Position numbers and translations under genes: made by a program. The notes under the pieces were generated by a model, which was given only the letters and a program-made list of their open reading frames with translations, was not told the DNA's origin and made no database searches. Shown here in pieces: positions 43,415-55,044 of a stretch of DNA of 64,000 bases (its first letter is position 1; each line of letters opens with the position of its first letter). The stretch is from Deinandra increscens subsp. villosa (lineage: Eukaryota; Streptophyta; Magnoliopsida; Asterales; Asteraceae): positions 60,262,429-60,326,428 of the forward strand of contig JBCNJP010000006.1 in the NCBI GenBank assembly GCA_039602395.1, read 5' to 3'.

Positions 43415-44537
43415 GTAGTAGGAAAAGATAGGTAAAGTAATAGAAAGGTATATACTTAATTACTTATAGTAATTAATATAAGAAACTATTTAGTAATAGT
43501 ACATGAAGGGATAAATTATATAAAACACTGTATAGTATAACTTAAATATAAGTTATACTAAGAAGATAACATTAAATAAAAAAAAAATAAGTAAACATAA
43601 GTTAAAAAAAATTGTTCTTTAACATGAAATAGAAAACTCTTTTCTTATACAACAATTTCGATTCCAGAACTGTTATTACTGGACCTCAAATCATTAAATA
43701 GCAACTATACAAAAGTCTAGACACATAAAAATGTTTAAGATTAGTCAACGGGTTATAATATTTGAGGTCTCTTAAATAGCAACTAAAACAAAAAAGAAAT
43801 TTGATGAACAGGTAAGGCATTCGATTTGAAAAAAAAATTGAAAAGTCAAGCACAGTAAAATATATCACTAAACGCCATATACAACTACAATAATACAAAG
43901 ACATTTACACAAATACCTGATAGACATAAAAGTAAATGACAACAACTATATGAAACCTATAAGAAATTAAGACATTTATATAAACACCTCGTAGGCATAA
44001 AAGTAAATGACAACAACTACATGAAACCCATAAGAAACCATTACTACAAACTGAAAGATAAACCATAAACGTTTTGAAGGTTAAAGAACAAATACTTGTA
44101 ATTGCAAATCTACTCAATACTAACCGACTGTAAATGTTCCTAAAACGAACATGCAGAAGGAAGAAATAATACTTGCAAATGCAATAGAAACTGGAGGCAA
44201 ACCTGTTTAAGAAGAAAGTAATCGATAATCAATGTAACGAAATGCAAACTTAAGAAACATAATGAAGAAAACAAAGAAACTGACGTTGAAAAAGTCGTCG
44301 GAGAAAGAACAGAGGAGGTATCGGAAAAGAGAAAGTGAAGTCTTGTTAAAAAAAATGCATAAAACAACTATAAAAGATTAGTGGCAATGGCAAAAAACAA
44401 CACGTGTAAACAAAAACAAAAGGCATAAAACAATTGTAGAAGATTAGTGGCAAAGGCAGAAAACAACACGTGTAGTACAACACCCAAATAAAAATAAATA
44501 AGAAAACCAAAGAAACAAAAAGTAAAAAAGAAAAGAA
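43415..44537. other. Spacer upstream of the Helitron fragment
   Basis: AT-rich, with a duplicated phrase CATAAAAGTAAATGACAACAACTA (short form at 43,926 and 43,997) and AGTGGCAAWGGCARAAAACAACACGTGTA (at about 44,381 and 44,446). Probably Helitron 5' region on the minus strand. No gene seen. Confidence 0.4.
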
Positions 44538-44602
44538 ACGGAGAGTCGAACTGGCGACCTTCAAGTCACCAAACACTGCTACAACCACTGGGCTATGTAG
44601 AT
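44535..44602 (-). repeat. tRNA-like segment
   Basis: On the minus strand TAGCCCAGTGG (A box) and GCCAGTTCGACTCTC (B box) lie at tRNA spacing. The ends do not form a clean acceptor stem, so it is a pseudo-tRNA or SINE head. Confidence 0.5.
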
Positions 44603-44640
44603 AATTACATCAAGTTATAGAAAATTACGTAAAAGAATTA

Positions 44641-44922
44641 AAAGTACAGAAAGGGAAGAAAAAAAATATATCAAAGCACCACGTGTCATTTAAGAGACAC
44701 GTGGCATTCTATGAGTGGGACGAAAAACAAATACAGTAATATGTGAGTATCATCCGAAGTTGCTAAATGTTATATATATATAAAGTACAGAAAGGGAAGA
44801 AAAAAATATATCAAAGCACCACTTGTCATTTAAGAGACACGTGGCATTCTATGAGTGGGACGAAAAACAAATACAGTAATATGTGAGTATCATCCGAAGT
44901 TGCTAAATGTTATATATATATA
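44641..44922. repeat. 141-bp tandem duplication with G-box hairpin
   Basis: AAAGTACAGAAAGGGAAG starts at 44,641 and 44,782, and both copies run to GTTGCTAAATGTTATATATA. Copy 1 contains CCACGTGTC and GACACGTGG as a perfect stem (about 44,679-44,704) holding two CACGTG motifs; copy 2 has lost one (CCACTTGTC). Confidence 0.85.
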
Positions 44923-45889
44923 ATATAAATGTGACCCAGTGATGTTACATAAACATGAAATGTCATGAACATAAAGTGTATTAAAGAGTGTTGTTTCCCC
45001 TTGAATGAAAGTATGTATGAAATCAACAAAGAACGAAAATGAACCACACAATATAACCAACTAAATATGGTAAGTCCAAAACTTCAAAAAGAAAAACATC
45101 TACATTTTCGGTATCTAGACTTATTAGGGTATTTTTCTGATTTTACCAGTACCGGTGTTGATTAGTACCGATACCAAAATTAGAGAAGATTGAGTACCCG
45201 TATGTTTATCTTTAGTCGGCATCGGTACCCAATACAAAATGCTCATCCCTTTATGATAATATCAATTCACAATTGATATTAAAAGCTTTTTGATACCGGC
45301 TTAAAACTTATTGGGTATCTATCGAGTAATTACGCATACGATATCAGGATGCTCATGGGTTTTTTTAACTGATTTTTAGTTTATTAAGAACACATGTTGA
45401 GTATTCCTAGCTCAAAACCCACCAAATTTTTGTGTGGGATATTTATTAAAAATGATCCACAGCCCGATTGATTGAAGTAGGGTATCCAAAGACATTAAAA
45501 ATTAGGTTTAAGTCTCCTGTGACAGCAAAATAGATGTCCAGATTAGGCAAGAGGGTTTTCTTCTAAGGATATTCTTCGGATCTTAAATTTGAGGAATAAA
45601 GATGATCGGTGAAGCCAATGACCCGTCAGTTACCCAAAATTACAATCCACAAAATATAAATTTATTTTATTAAAATAAAAATTATCGTAATCACCAATAA
45701 ATGTCACAATAAACTTCATTTATCTATTGAAACTGTATTAATTAAGGAGCAGCGTAGCTTGCCTTCTAAAAAAATAAAGATAGACAAACGTGTAGAGGAT
45801 AGAGAGTTGATAGATATATATTTTTTCAATATTTCTAAATCTAAACAAACGGATAGTTAAGTATAAGTCTACATGAGTACATTCCACTG
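44923..45889. other. Spacer with a GGTACCGATACC-type repeat
   Basis: No gene. Around 45,105-45,255, GTACCGGTGTTG, GTACCGATACC and ATCGGTACCC words and the end ATGCTCATCCCTTTA mark a small MITE-like repeat. Confidence 0.4.
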
Positions 45890-46205
45890 AGACGTTCTTT
45901 CACTCGCCGGACCGGAGGGGTGTAAATGCGACTACGTTCATCGGTAACTATCTATCTATCTTTTCCTCTTAATATCTTTGATTACCTAATTCCATTTGAT
46001 TTATGAGTTGTTGTTTCATGCCTTCTTCTTCTTCTTAATTTACCGTATCAATTAACAAGTTTCGTTGTTTTCATTTTATGGTAATTTTAGGGCTTATTTC
46101 GGTGATGTTAGGGTTTTTTTAGTTCCTTGTGTTATTGATTTTATGGTAATTTTAGGGCTTATTTCCTTTTGAAATATTACTTGTTACCTATTGTATTGTG
46201 TCACC
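45890..46205 (+). promoter_or_regulatory. 5' leader exon and donor of F-box gene C
   Basis: Matches the start of the leaders of B, D and the right-edge copy: GAGACGTTCTTTCACTCGCC, then exon end TTCATCG and donor GGTAACTATCTATC (intron from 45,944). The leader intron is later interrupted by about 2.3 kb and part of it is repeated from 48,540. Splicing to an acceptor at 49,150 would make an intron of about 3.2 kb. Confidence 0.65.
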
Positions 46206-48539
46206 TGTTGACATCCTTAAATGCATTTCTTTAATTTCTCAACTTTTTTGGTAAGAGACCTGATAGTGATTGACATGGGTTTATAAAAAATTACAAACAG
46301 AATTAGAAATTTCAGATCAAAAGATATTATGTTAACAATCAACTAAAATGGGACTGGTTACATGCTCCTGGCAGTGCTAAGTGTTAACTATAAGTTACCA
46401 AAAGTTGCTTGGGATTTTATGTGGACTTCGTGATAGGATGATTCAGATTTCACTTTGACTTTGACTTTAATGGTTGGATATGATTAAGAACAGAGCATTT
46501 GAAAGAAATAAAGTGCATAAAGATATATATGATGTCCCATATATCCTAAGTGCAAGTGTGAGTATGCTTTTGAGGATGTAGATTTGTCTGGTTACATTCA
46601 TTTGAAAGAAATAAAGTATTCCTATTGAGGATATAGATACAGTAACTCCAAACATAGATACAGAAATACATTAATGAAGTAAACAATACCTGGAACTGAT
46701 AATAAATATCCCCAAATCTACAACCAAGATAAGATATAAACAGGTAAGAACAAATACATCCAAGTAAGCATAGCAGTAATGTAATCAAGAATCAATGTCA
46801 TAAGATGATAATCTATTAAAACAACTAACAAAAAACCGTAGTAGAACATATGAAAGAGAACACCCCTCAAAAGCCCCTGCAATTACAAATTTTAAAAGCA
46901 ATCATAAGAACAACAATTTGATTCCATAAAAATATCAACGACATGATTACATAAGACAGAAATTGATATGTGGCAGTCTTAATTCTACTGTTGTAAAAAA
47001 TAGTTATATAATCAGGGAGAACCTGTTGATTGTGTTCATTATCATGTTCATGAGTCCTAACTTCTGATGAATTCTCTGCAAATCCCCTTATTTTAGATAA
47101 GATTAGAGAGGGCTCGGATCTGAGTGAGGTTGCGATAAACGCCTTGCCAATCACCAGAAAATCATCATAGCCCCAACTAACAAATAACCAACCATCAATA
47201 GGCTACGAACAATCCAAGCGACAAAACCACAACCACAGTAGCCACAGACCTTTCGAGGCAAGTAGGATAGAATTTTCTAAGCATATGGAGAATCAACGGC
47301 ACATAGCGACATCATTAAAATGTATAAGGGCTCAGAAAATTATCATCATAGCCACAAAATCTAATATAATTCCATTTCATTTTTGTAGAAAATGAAAGCT
47401 CAGAAAAAATTCGTCATTGCCACATTAATCGTGATTCTAATCATAGCCACAACATCTATCGTAAATTCCAAGTTCATTTGTGGAGGAAATGAATGCTCCG
47501 AAAAAATTTCATCATTGCCACATTAATAGTGATCCCAATCATCATGGCTCAGACCCTAGAAGGGACATCACAACCCCAAACGCAAATCCCTTTAGAACCC
47601 ACTGAATCAGTTAAAGCACCAAAATAGCAAACTGGTATAAAACTTAGCAAATCCCTTTAGAACCCACCGAATCAGTTGCATCCTATAAACCACTCGCAAT
47701 ATTACAAAATCAAACAATAGCAACCACCTGCACCAAACCTCCATATAGCAAATGAGAACAGAAACATATAGAGATCCAGAAACAAACATGACCGGAATCT
47801 TGACAATGGAGATTTAAAACCCAACCTCAAAATAGATTGCATGTCCACTGGAACCTTAGGATCTGAAATTTAACAACCAATTAATAATAAATACCACAAA
47901 AGAGAGAAATCAACAGAGTGGAGAGCAATAAAGCATTCATATCATAAAAGGGGCCACATCAGTTTTAAAATCTCAAAATATTAAGAAGGCAGAAATGTGT
48001 TTTCAAAGACACAAATGGCAAAAAAATGTTAGCTCAACAATTTTAGAGAGAGAAACTAATAGAGAGAGAGAGATTTCCCAAATCGTAAGCTGCCTTCATT
48101 AACAAACTAACAGCTACTTAACTAACCCATTCGGTTAGTTAATCACGATTTACAACCGTCGCCGGTTCAACGTCACCACAACCGTCGTAACGGAGCGAGG
48201 CCTCGAAGAAGGCAACACCAACGTAAATCAGTGGTCGTTAAGCGCCGCACTTCGACGGAGCAACTCCTCAAGGGAGCCACTACGACGTCAACAACGTAAG
48301 GTGGAGATATCACCGACTTGAGAACACAACCATCGTCACCGTTATAAGTTAACCGACAACGTGGAGAGAAAGAGAAAGAAGAATCTGGAACCGGCAAGTC
48401 AGAGAAAAAAATGGCAATTGGCGTGAAAATGGGGAAATGAAGGAGAGGTGGGTGGGCAATCGATGAGATAATTCAGAATTTCTTACGTGGCTTGAATAGT
48501 TGCTTTGCAGTGTACACATCAGCTTACACAATTGATATA
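46206..48539. other. 2.3-kb insertion inside the leader of gene C
   Basis: Not found in the leaders of B or D. It has a tandem duplication of about 120 bp at 47,330-47,545 (TCATAGCCACAA words), a 62-bp-spaced repeat AAATCCCTTTAGAACCCAC (47,584 and 47,647), and a GC-richer end with GAGAGAGAGAG (48,060-48,480) that looks like a minus-strand leader. I recognise no protein and no terminal repeats. A 37-bp perfect direct repeat (45,993-46,029 and 48,551-48,587) brackets it. Confidence 0.45.
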
Positions 48540-49171
48540 TTATATAATTTCATTTGATTTATGAGTTGTTGTTTCATGCCTTCTTCTCTCATTTGCCAGT
48601 TTTTTTCGATTTGATTTTACAATGATATTAGAGTTTATCTCGGTGATTTTGATGTTGACTTAAATCATCCATGTTTCCTGTTTGGTCAGTTGATATCTGT
48701 CACTTTTCGGTTTCAACATTTATAACTTTACCCACAAAACATGCATCATGTGTCAGTCAAATATTAATCGAAAGAAAATGTAACCAAATTTAACAGATTA
48801 TAATCCCTTCTGCTTTGTGTGGTAGGTAGGTATTATACTGATTATATGACCCTTTTATAGTTAATTATATAGTTAATCATAAAAACTCTTATGCTTTGTG
48901 TGTAGTAGGTGTTCAACTAATTATATGACCCCTTTATAGTTAATTATATAGTTAATCATAAGCAAAAGCAGACCACTCTCAATTATAAACTGATATAGGG
49001 TTAATCAATTTCAAAGCACACTTTCAAAAGTTCAAACTATAACTTTGAAAGAAAATGGTGTGATTGTTGTATGACTTTTTTCTTTGAATTATTGGTGTTG
49101 TACATTCTCCTAATGTTGTATTTTGGCAGCTTATTTGCAACATTTTTCAGTAACAAGAACCACCCCTTATT
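48540..49171 (+). promoter_or_regulatory. Second leader segment of F-box gene C
   Basis: Repeats CATTTGATTTATGAGTTG and GTTTCATGCC of the first segment, then carries on with the rest of the family intron (CTGTTTGGTCAGTTGATATC, ATAAACTGATATAGGGTT) to an acceptor at 49,150 (TTTTTCAG). A duplicated phrase around TATGACCCYTTTATAGTTAA is at 48,845 and 48,924. It lacks the leader exon and donor, which lie at 45,944. Confidence 0.6.
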
Positions 49172-50605
49172 ATGGAAGCTAAATGTCGCTCTAAAGCTCA
49201 AGGATTGTCTTTGGACTTGATCACCACACTTCCTCCGGCCATAATAGAAAATATCCTATGTCTTTTACCAATTGAAGAGGCAGCAAGAACAAGTATCCTC
49301 TCAAGGGAATGGAGGTACAAGTGGACCACAATTCCTAAACTTGTATTTGATTATTCGTGTGGAGAGTTTGGAAGAACACGTGCAGGGACACTACCTGACA
49401 TGAAAAGGGCAAGGAAAAACATGGATGGGAGGTGTAAACTTTTCTATGTTGTATACCAAGTCTTGTTATTGCACCAAGGTCCAATACACGAGTTCACCCT
49501 TTCCATGGATGCAGACTACCACTGCTTTGAAGTTGATCAAATAATTCTCTATTTGTCAAGGAACCATGCTCTCAAGAAATTAGCACTTGCGTGTATGGAA
49601 CACGGGAATTATAAGTTACCCAAATGTGCCTTCTATTTGCATCAGTTGGCAGATCTATATCTCTCACATATTGATCTTATTCATCTACCAATATCTAGTG
49701 GATTTCCTAATCTTAGAAGCTTGAAGTTAGAGTTCGTATATATCTCTACAAAAGCTTTACTTCATCTTTTATCTAATTGTCCATCACTTGCGAAGTTTAC
49801 TCTGGTAAGATCTCACTTGCATTTCAATTCTCATGGGATTTTGAAACCTACTTTAATACTGAAAGTCGTTGCAGTTTGATGATGGATCTTTCGGTGGTAA
49901 AAGAGGTTGCACCATTATTGAGCTATTTGAGTGTCTTCCTGCTATTGAACATCTGGATACAACTGCGGTCTCTATCGTTGAGGTAATATTTTTTTTATCC
50001 GCTTTATAATGCATAATTATGATAAAAGAAAAGTTAACTTTGGCTGTTTTGGTCTATGGTTTTTAGATGCTTGTTCTAGACTCGGTTCCGAAAGAGCTTC
50101 CAACCTTACTAATCCACCTCAAATACGTACATTTAAATGGATTGTGGTTATATGCTGATGGGTTATGTTTTCTTGCCGCTTTGATCAAATGTTCCCCAAA
50201 CTTGGAGAAAATCTATCTGGAGGTAAATCTATTTACATTCTTTTTATATTTATTCTTGTTTCACAATACACCGACAAAAATTGGTGACACCATCTGCAGC
50301 TTGAGGATGACCACGATTATGAGAACGAGATATGGTCTGGTATATTCGAAGAATATTTAGACGTTTCATTGGAGCATTTGAAAGAATTAGAGATTGGATA
50401 TTTTAGCACCATGAAGCATGAGATGGAGTTTGTAAAGTTCATTATGGCAAGGTCACCCAAGCTAAAAAAAGTGCGGATATGGGGTGTGGATGAATCAGTT
50501 CATCAGGACTCGGAGATGTTTAAAACTCTCTTACGAGCCCAATGTGTATCGCCTGTAGAAATCGTTGTAGGCCTGGTAAGACGACCACACGAGAAATACT
50601 TTTGA
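49172..50605 (+). CDS. F-box/FBD/LRR-repeat protein C (At1g13570-like)
   Basis: Exons 49,172-49,804, 49,875-49,982, 50,067-50,222 and 50,300-50,605, all phase 0, for about 400 residues. The F-box is LPPAIIENILCLLPIEEA, then SREWRYKWTTIP; LRR-like segments include LADLYLSHIDLIHLP and FPNLRSLKLEFV; the FBD motif EFVKFIMARSPKLKKV is in exon 4. An insert GTLPDMKRARKNMDGR after the F-box is shared with A, and the N terminus (LSLDLIT.LPPAIIENIL) groups C with A. The C terminus is about ten residues longer than in B because the stop after VEIVV is replaced (GLVRRPHEKYF). No disabling change seen. Role as in the family: SCF substrate receptor, target unknown. Confidence 0.85.
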
Positions 50606-51580
50606 GATTCCTAATGTTTATCTATAGTTTTTGTACTAAAAAATATGCCATGCAGATTTTGTATTAGTTTTTGTAGGCCTGGTATCATGTGTTTTGTTCG
50701 TGACTCGTTAACACTCTAGATTTTGTATTTACTTTGATGTTTCCAGTTGTTAGATCTTTTTTATTAGATTTGTTAGATCTTTTTTATTAGATGATTAATC
50801 ACATGACTGGAACTATTGGTTTCATCTTTTAAAAATGGGGATGTGGTGCTTCAAAACTGCAAGATTATACAAGGCAGTCTTTATCGAACCGGTTTGTGAC
50901 CTTCATTGCTTAGGGAAATAAAGACCTGAGTTAAAATATGAGTATTTTATTTTATAATTTTATAACTAAGTTTTTTGCTTGTAGTTCTCTTTGAACGGCT
51001 ACATTAATCTCAATGTTTGTTTTATAGTTTTACGGTTTTACAAACTTATTATGGCTTAAGCTTGATGAAGATATTGGAGTGTTTGAAGTTGAAGGTAGAG
51101 ATCTTAAGGACAACAAACTTATGTACATCAGCTAGCGCGAGGCAGTCTCCTTTCGAACAATCGTAAATACACTAGGTTTTAGTTTAAAACTTCATTAACT
51201 TAAAAAGTTATACTAAAATTAGACCATTCACATCTCATTCCTTAAAACTTGTATAGTAAATATATTAAATCTTTAAAATTTAACCATTCAACACACCATA
51301 TATTAAAATTTCCAACAACAATATTATTATAAAGAAATTTGAAAACCCTGAAAAATAAATGGATATAGATGCTCAATGAGGCAGCCTAGATTGACTCGCG
51401 TTGACCCAGGCCCAAACTTTTTTTTTTAATAAAACGTTGTATTCTATTAATTTTTTTTTACTCAAACCCGAATCAAAATGTCATTGTTTTAGATGACTCA
51501 ACAATATTCTATTAAAATTTATGAATACTTATTTTTAAAAGAAAACAATAACAAGACAAAATAGTTAGTAGTTAATATTG
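50606..51580. other. 3' flank of gene C and spacer
   Basis: The first 100 bp or so are 3' untranslated sequence. TTGTTAGATCTTTTTTATTAGAT is duplicated near 50,750. The rest is AT-rich without a gene. Confidence 0.5.
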
Positions 51581-51589
51581 TAAATGAAA

Positions 51590-53062
51590 GAGTAAATTAC
51601 GGCTTTCGTCTCTGTGGTTTGCACGTTTTATGCCTATGGTCCTTAGACTTCATCTTTTACGGTTTTAGTCCCCAAACTTTATCGACTCGTTACGGTTTTG
51701 GTCCCTGAGGCTAACAGACGTTAAAAAAATCTGTTAAGTGGGTTTGAAAGTACCACTATACCCTCCTTTAAAAAACCAATAGAAATATAAATTAAAGACA
51801 AAAAAAAACATTTAACCCTAGTCTCGTTAACCCCAGTCTCGGTCATCACCTCAACCGTTCCGGCGACTTTCTCCGATCATCAACACCAACACCGCCGTCA
51901 ACCACCACACCATCATCACCCTTTAGCCAGGACAACCCTACGGGAAGGAAGAGAGAGGCATCAGCTCCGGCGCTTTCGCCGGCAGGCATCAGCTCCGGCC
52001 AGCATCTTTTATGGCGGTCTCCGACCGGCTAAGTGATTCCGACCAATCTCTGGTCATCACGACCGCCACGATCACTGTTGGATTCAGACCGTCAATTGTT
52101 ACCATAGAATCTGAGCATCGGCTAAGTGATTTAGAGGTCGCCGGAGTTACGACGGTGGTCGTGGACCACCCAGAAAAACAAAAACGTCGCTGGTTCATCG
52201 GAGTTACGGGCATTTTCTTTTCAATTTTATGTTATATGCTTTCACAGTTTCTGTCACCAAATCCGGTCACCGTCACAGCCTTCATCCGATGTACCATCCA
52301 CCCCTAACCCAACCATCGCCACCTCCACATACGTCGATAATAATTCTAAATCTTTCAGCGACAAAACTTATACATGAGGAGACCTATAAATCATCGACGA
52401 GGGCTAACGGTTGCAGCTTAAAGGAATCATCAGATTCATCTTCCTGTGGTCATTTTAATCCCATTTCCCCCCTGTTTTAAAAGACATGTTTCAATATTGT
52501 TCACATCGATTTGATTTTCCGATTAATCACTCTGGTTTTAAAAGACATGTTTCAATATTGTTCACCTTACATTTCATGTCGTTCTTACCTTCGATTTCAT
52601 TGTCAGTTGAGCCTTAAGATTTGGGTGTTTATTTATTTCAATGGAATTGGGTGTTTATTTTGGTGTTTCGATCTTACAAAATCATCTGAAAAGGATTTGG
52701 TAGTGACGTTAATCTTCAACGGAATTCTCATAGTTATATCGGAGATCGTCCCGGAGATCGTCGAAGAACAAGGGGATCACCGGTGAATACAGTCCGGCCT
52801 GGTGATGGTATGAAGAAGATGGGGGGAGGGGCAAAAGTGTAATATTGTGTTTATTTTTTTCTTTTATTTTTCTTATTTTTTAGTGAAAGGGTAAAGACGT
52901 CATTTCACACACCCTTAACAGACTTTTTTAACGTCTGTTAGCCCCAGGGACCAAAACCGTAACGAGCCGATAAAGTTTGGGGACTAAAGCCGTAAAAAAT
53001 GAAGTCTAAGGACCATAGGCGTAAAACGTGCAAACCACAGGGACGAAAGCCGTAATTTACTC
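51590..53062. mobile_element. Mutator-like element 2 with 9-bp target duplication
   Basis: Terminal inverted repeats of about 170 bp (outer end GAGTAAATTACGGCTTTCGT) and perfect flanking TAAATGAAA (51,581-51,589 and 53,063-53,071). The outer bases GAGTAAATTAC are shared with element 1, so the two are related. The interior is GC-richer (51,830-52,480) with leader-like CCGGCG words and a duplicated phrase AAAAGACATGTTTCAATATT (52,479 and 52,540). A 98-codon frame (52,011-52,307) with one hydrophobic segment resembles nothing I know. Confidence 0.88.
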
Positions 53063-53594
53063 TAAATGAAATAAAGATAAATAAATTTAATAAAAAAATA
53101 TAGAGGGAATAAGGATTAGAAATGAGATATGGGAGTTTTTTTTAGAAAACGAGAGTTAAATCTAAAAGTAGTGATTTTAATCGAATTATAAAAATAATGA
53201 TAAAGAATGGGAAAATTGGACATGAATAATCCCAACTATTGGGTATTGGACGGGAATAATCCTAACTACACTATTTGACACTAGCAATCCCAACTATTCA
53301 CTTTATTTTTTCTAATAAACCTTCCGTTAAAATATTTAACTCCCGTTAAATCATGCTTACGTGGCATCCCACGTGTAATCCTAGTTGTCTTTTTTTAATG
53401 ACTTGGCATTCTTTTTTCCTTAAATAATTATTTAATATTGTTTCTAAAATCCCATAATGAAAATCACGACATTCATGAACCCTAAAATCACATCGCCATT
53501 CTCAAATCACGGCGTCGGCATTCGGTCTCCACTTCCATAATCAAAATCAGGTCGCCATTCATGCTCGAATTCCATAATCAAAATCACGTCGTCA

Positions 53595-54407
53595 ATGGAT
53601 AAGGTCAATATCAGATTACACTATGGAGGGACAATCGTCAATGATCCTATTCAAATATACATTGGGGGTGAAACGAAAATGCTACAAATCGAGGTTGATA
53701 AGATGTCTTTATTCGAGATTGTTGATTGTGCCGTTGAAATTACATCATACACAAAAGGTTCTTTTTTCATATATATACAGATTCCACATATGCCAATGGA
53801 AGATTCTTTGATAAAAATGAAAAATGATGAAGATGTTATGAAAATGTTGTACGTTTTGGGTGACAAGTATGATAAGTATATTCTTGAAATTTTTCTTAAC
53901 CCATTAGAAGCAGAAGCCCAATCTAGTTCTTTAAAAGCCCATGTGAGCCCAACTGTATCCAATATTGTGTCAAGTGATGATGATGATGAACTAATAGATG
54001 AGGAGTGTGAAGTTGAAAAAGATAATGTTTTAGGCCATAAGTCAGACACTGATGATGATGAGTGGGAGACTTCGGTTATTGCCATTGATAAGGTGAACAA
54101 GAGTGAAGACCTCACACAACAAGAGTTGGTCAAGTCAATATTGGAAAAGGCTCCAACCGTAGATGTTGGTTCTCATTCTGAAGTTGAAGGATCTGTAGAT
54201 GATGAACACTATAGCAGCTATGACGATTCTGATGGTGATGTTAATTCACCTGGTAATAGTGAAGATGATGATATAAGAGGCCTAAAGTATAAGGTTGATG
54301 TACCCATTATTAATGAAGAAACAGATTGGAATAAGATCTCATTTCATTCAAATTATTCAAAATGCCACAATGGCTTACATACACTTGATAAAATACATGG
54401 AAATTAG
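53595..54407 (+). CDS. PB1-domain protein of Mutator-like element 3
   Basis: 270 residues in one open frame from an ATG. Residues 1-105 are PB1-like (VNIRLHYGGTIV, KMSLFEIVDCAVEI, MKNDEDVMKMLYVL), as at the N terminus of MuDR-type transposases, where they are thought to mediate protein contacts. An acidic region follows (SDTDDDEWETS, SVDDEHYSSYDDSDGD), with EETDWNKISFHS near the end. Normally a MULE DDE domain and a SWIM or CCHC zinc finger follow; here the frame stops. Compared with the homologue at 28,602-29,375 it lacks the AQTHEAQS repeats. Whether it is expressed is unknown. Confidence 0.75.
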   Translation: MDKVNIRLHYGGTIVNDPIQIYIGGETKMLQIEVDKMSLFEIVDCAVEITSYTKGSFFIYIQIPHMPMEDSLIKMKNDEDVMKMLYVLGDKYDKYILEIFLNPLEAEAQSSSLKAHVSPTVSNIVSSDDDDELIDEECEVEKDNVLGHKSDTDDDEWETSVIAIDKVNKSEDLTQQELVKSILEKAPTVDVGSHSEVEGSVDDEHYSSYDDSDGDVNSPGNSEDDDIRGLKYKVDVPIINEETDWNKISFHSNYSKCHNGLHTLDKIHGN

Positions 54408-54424
54408 AACACAAACAATGAAAT

Positions 54425-54664
54425 TTATAGACTTGCACTTTGACCGTGACAAATTTTTTTTTGCAATTTCACATTTTCAACTAATAAGTTCCTGATGTAC
54501 AACTCCTTATCACAAATTGTAGCTTCTAATGCTCTGTTTTTAGCTTCAATCATCTCGTAATTCCCATGTCCGCCAATCAGTCGATCACATCTTGTTTCCA
54601 AACGAATAGATTGCATTCCGAAACCTATCGAGATGAACAAAAACTTGTGTTTTAGAAGGCTCAA
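54425..54664 (-). pseudogene. Coiled-coil segment downstream of the GRF-like exon
   Basis: An open frame with EAKNRALEATICDKELYIRN and VENVKLQKKI, a likely coiled coil such as often follows GRF fingers in plant element genes. I could not fix an acceptor that joins it in frame to the exon at 54,874-55,044: TCTCGATAG before GTTTCGG gives another frame. Possibly a decayed second exon. Confidence 0.4.
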
Positions 54665-54780
54665 ATATCAGCATTATCCTATTAATAATATGACTTTAAT
54701 AAAATTGTAAAAATACCAAATTCCAAAACCATAATCTTCGGTCTCAATTAATTTCTCCAACTCACATTTTAGGGTTTACC

Positions 54781-54853
54781 ATGGCCGACGTTGTGATCTC
54801 TTTGGACAAGATTAAAGCTTTCTGGAGATCTCAAGTCCACGATGAAGAGAACT
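54781..54853 (+). pseudogene. Captured 5' piece of a TOM5-like gene
   Basis: Starts at ATG and reads MADVVISLDKIKAFWRSQVH, then DEE, matching the N terminus of plant TOM5, a small subunit of the outer-membrane protein import complex of mitochondria. Plant TOM5 continues KWA.NMKL and a membrane helix; here the match ends after DEE and the frame stops soon after. The preceding TTTCTCCAACTCACATTTTA and GGGTTTACC look like the host gene's own leader. It lies between the two minus-strand parts of the GRF-like gene, inside its intron. A transposon-captured fragment, not a working gene. Confidence 0.65.
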
Positions 54854-54873
54854 ATGCTAAATCAAATACTTAC

Positions 54874-55044
54874 CGGCCATAGGGAGCAACAATAGAATTC
54901 TTTGCCTGGTCTTGTAGACCGATTGCCTGCCATCTTCTTACTCGCAACTAAATCATGGCAGCAGATGAATGTTCGATCAATTCCGAGTAGGAATATCTTC
55001 GATTTATTTGAATAGGCTGATGGCGACGACGAAGATGAAGACAT
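54874..55044 (-). CDS. GRF-type zinc-finger-like exon in Mutator element 3
   Basis: 57 codons from ATG at 55,044 to a perfect donor, CCG|GTAAGTAT, at 54,873. After a Ser-rich start (MSSSSSSPSAYSNKSKIF) the sequence CCHDLVAS and NRSTRPGKEFYCCSLWP resembles the GRF finger (C.CG, then NPGR.FY.C..W). Such proteins are common as second genes in plant Mutator elements; whether they help transposition is not known. One canonical Cys-Gly has changed to Cys-His. Confidence 0.5.

Noticed and set aside
53651..54133. 160-codon Ser-rich frame antisense to the PB1 gene
   Set aside because: Shadow of GATGATGAT-type acidic codons on the other strand.
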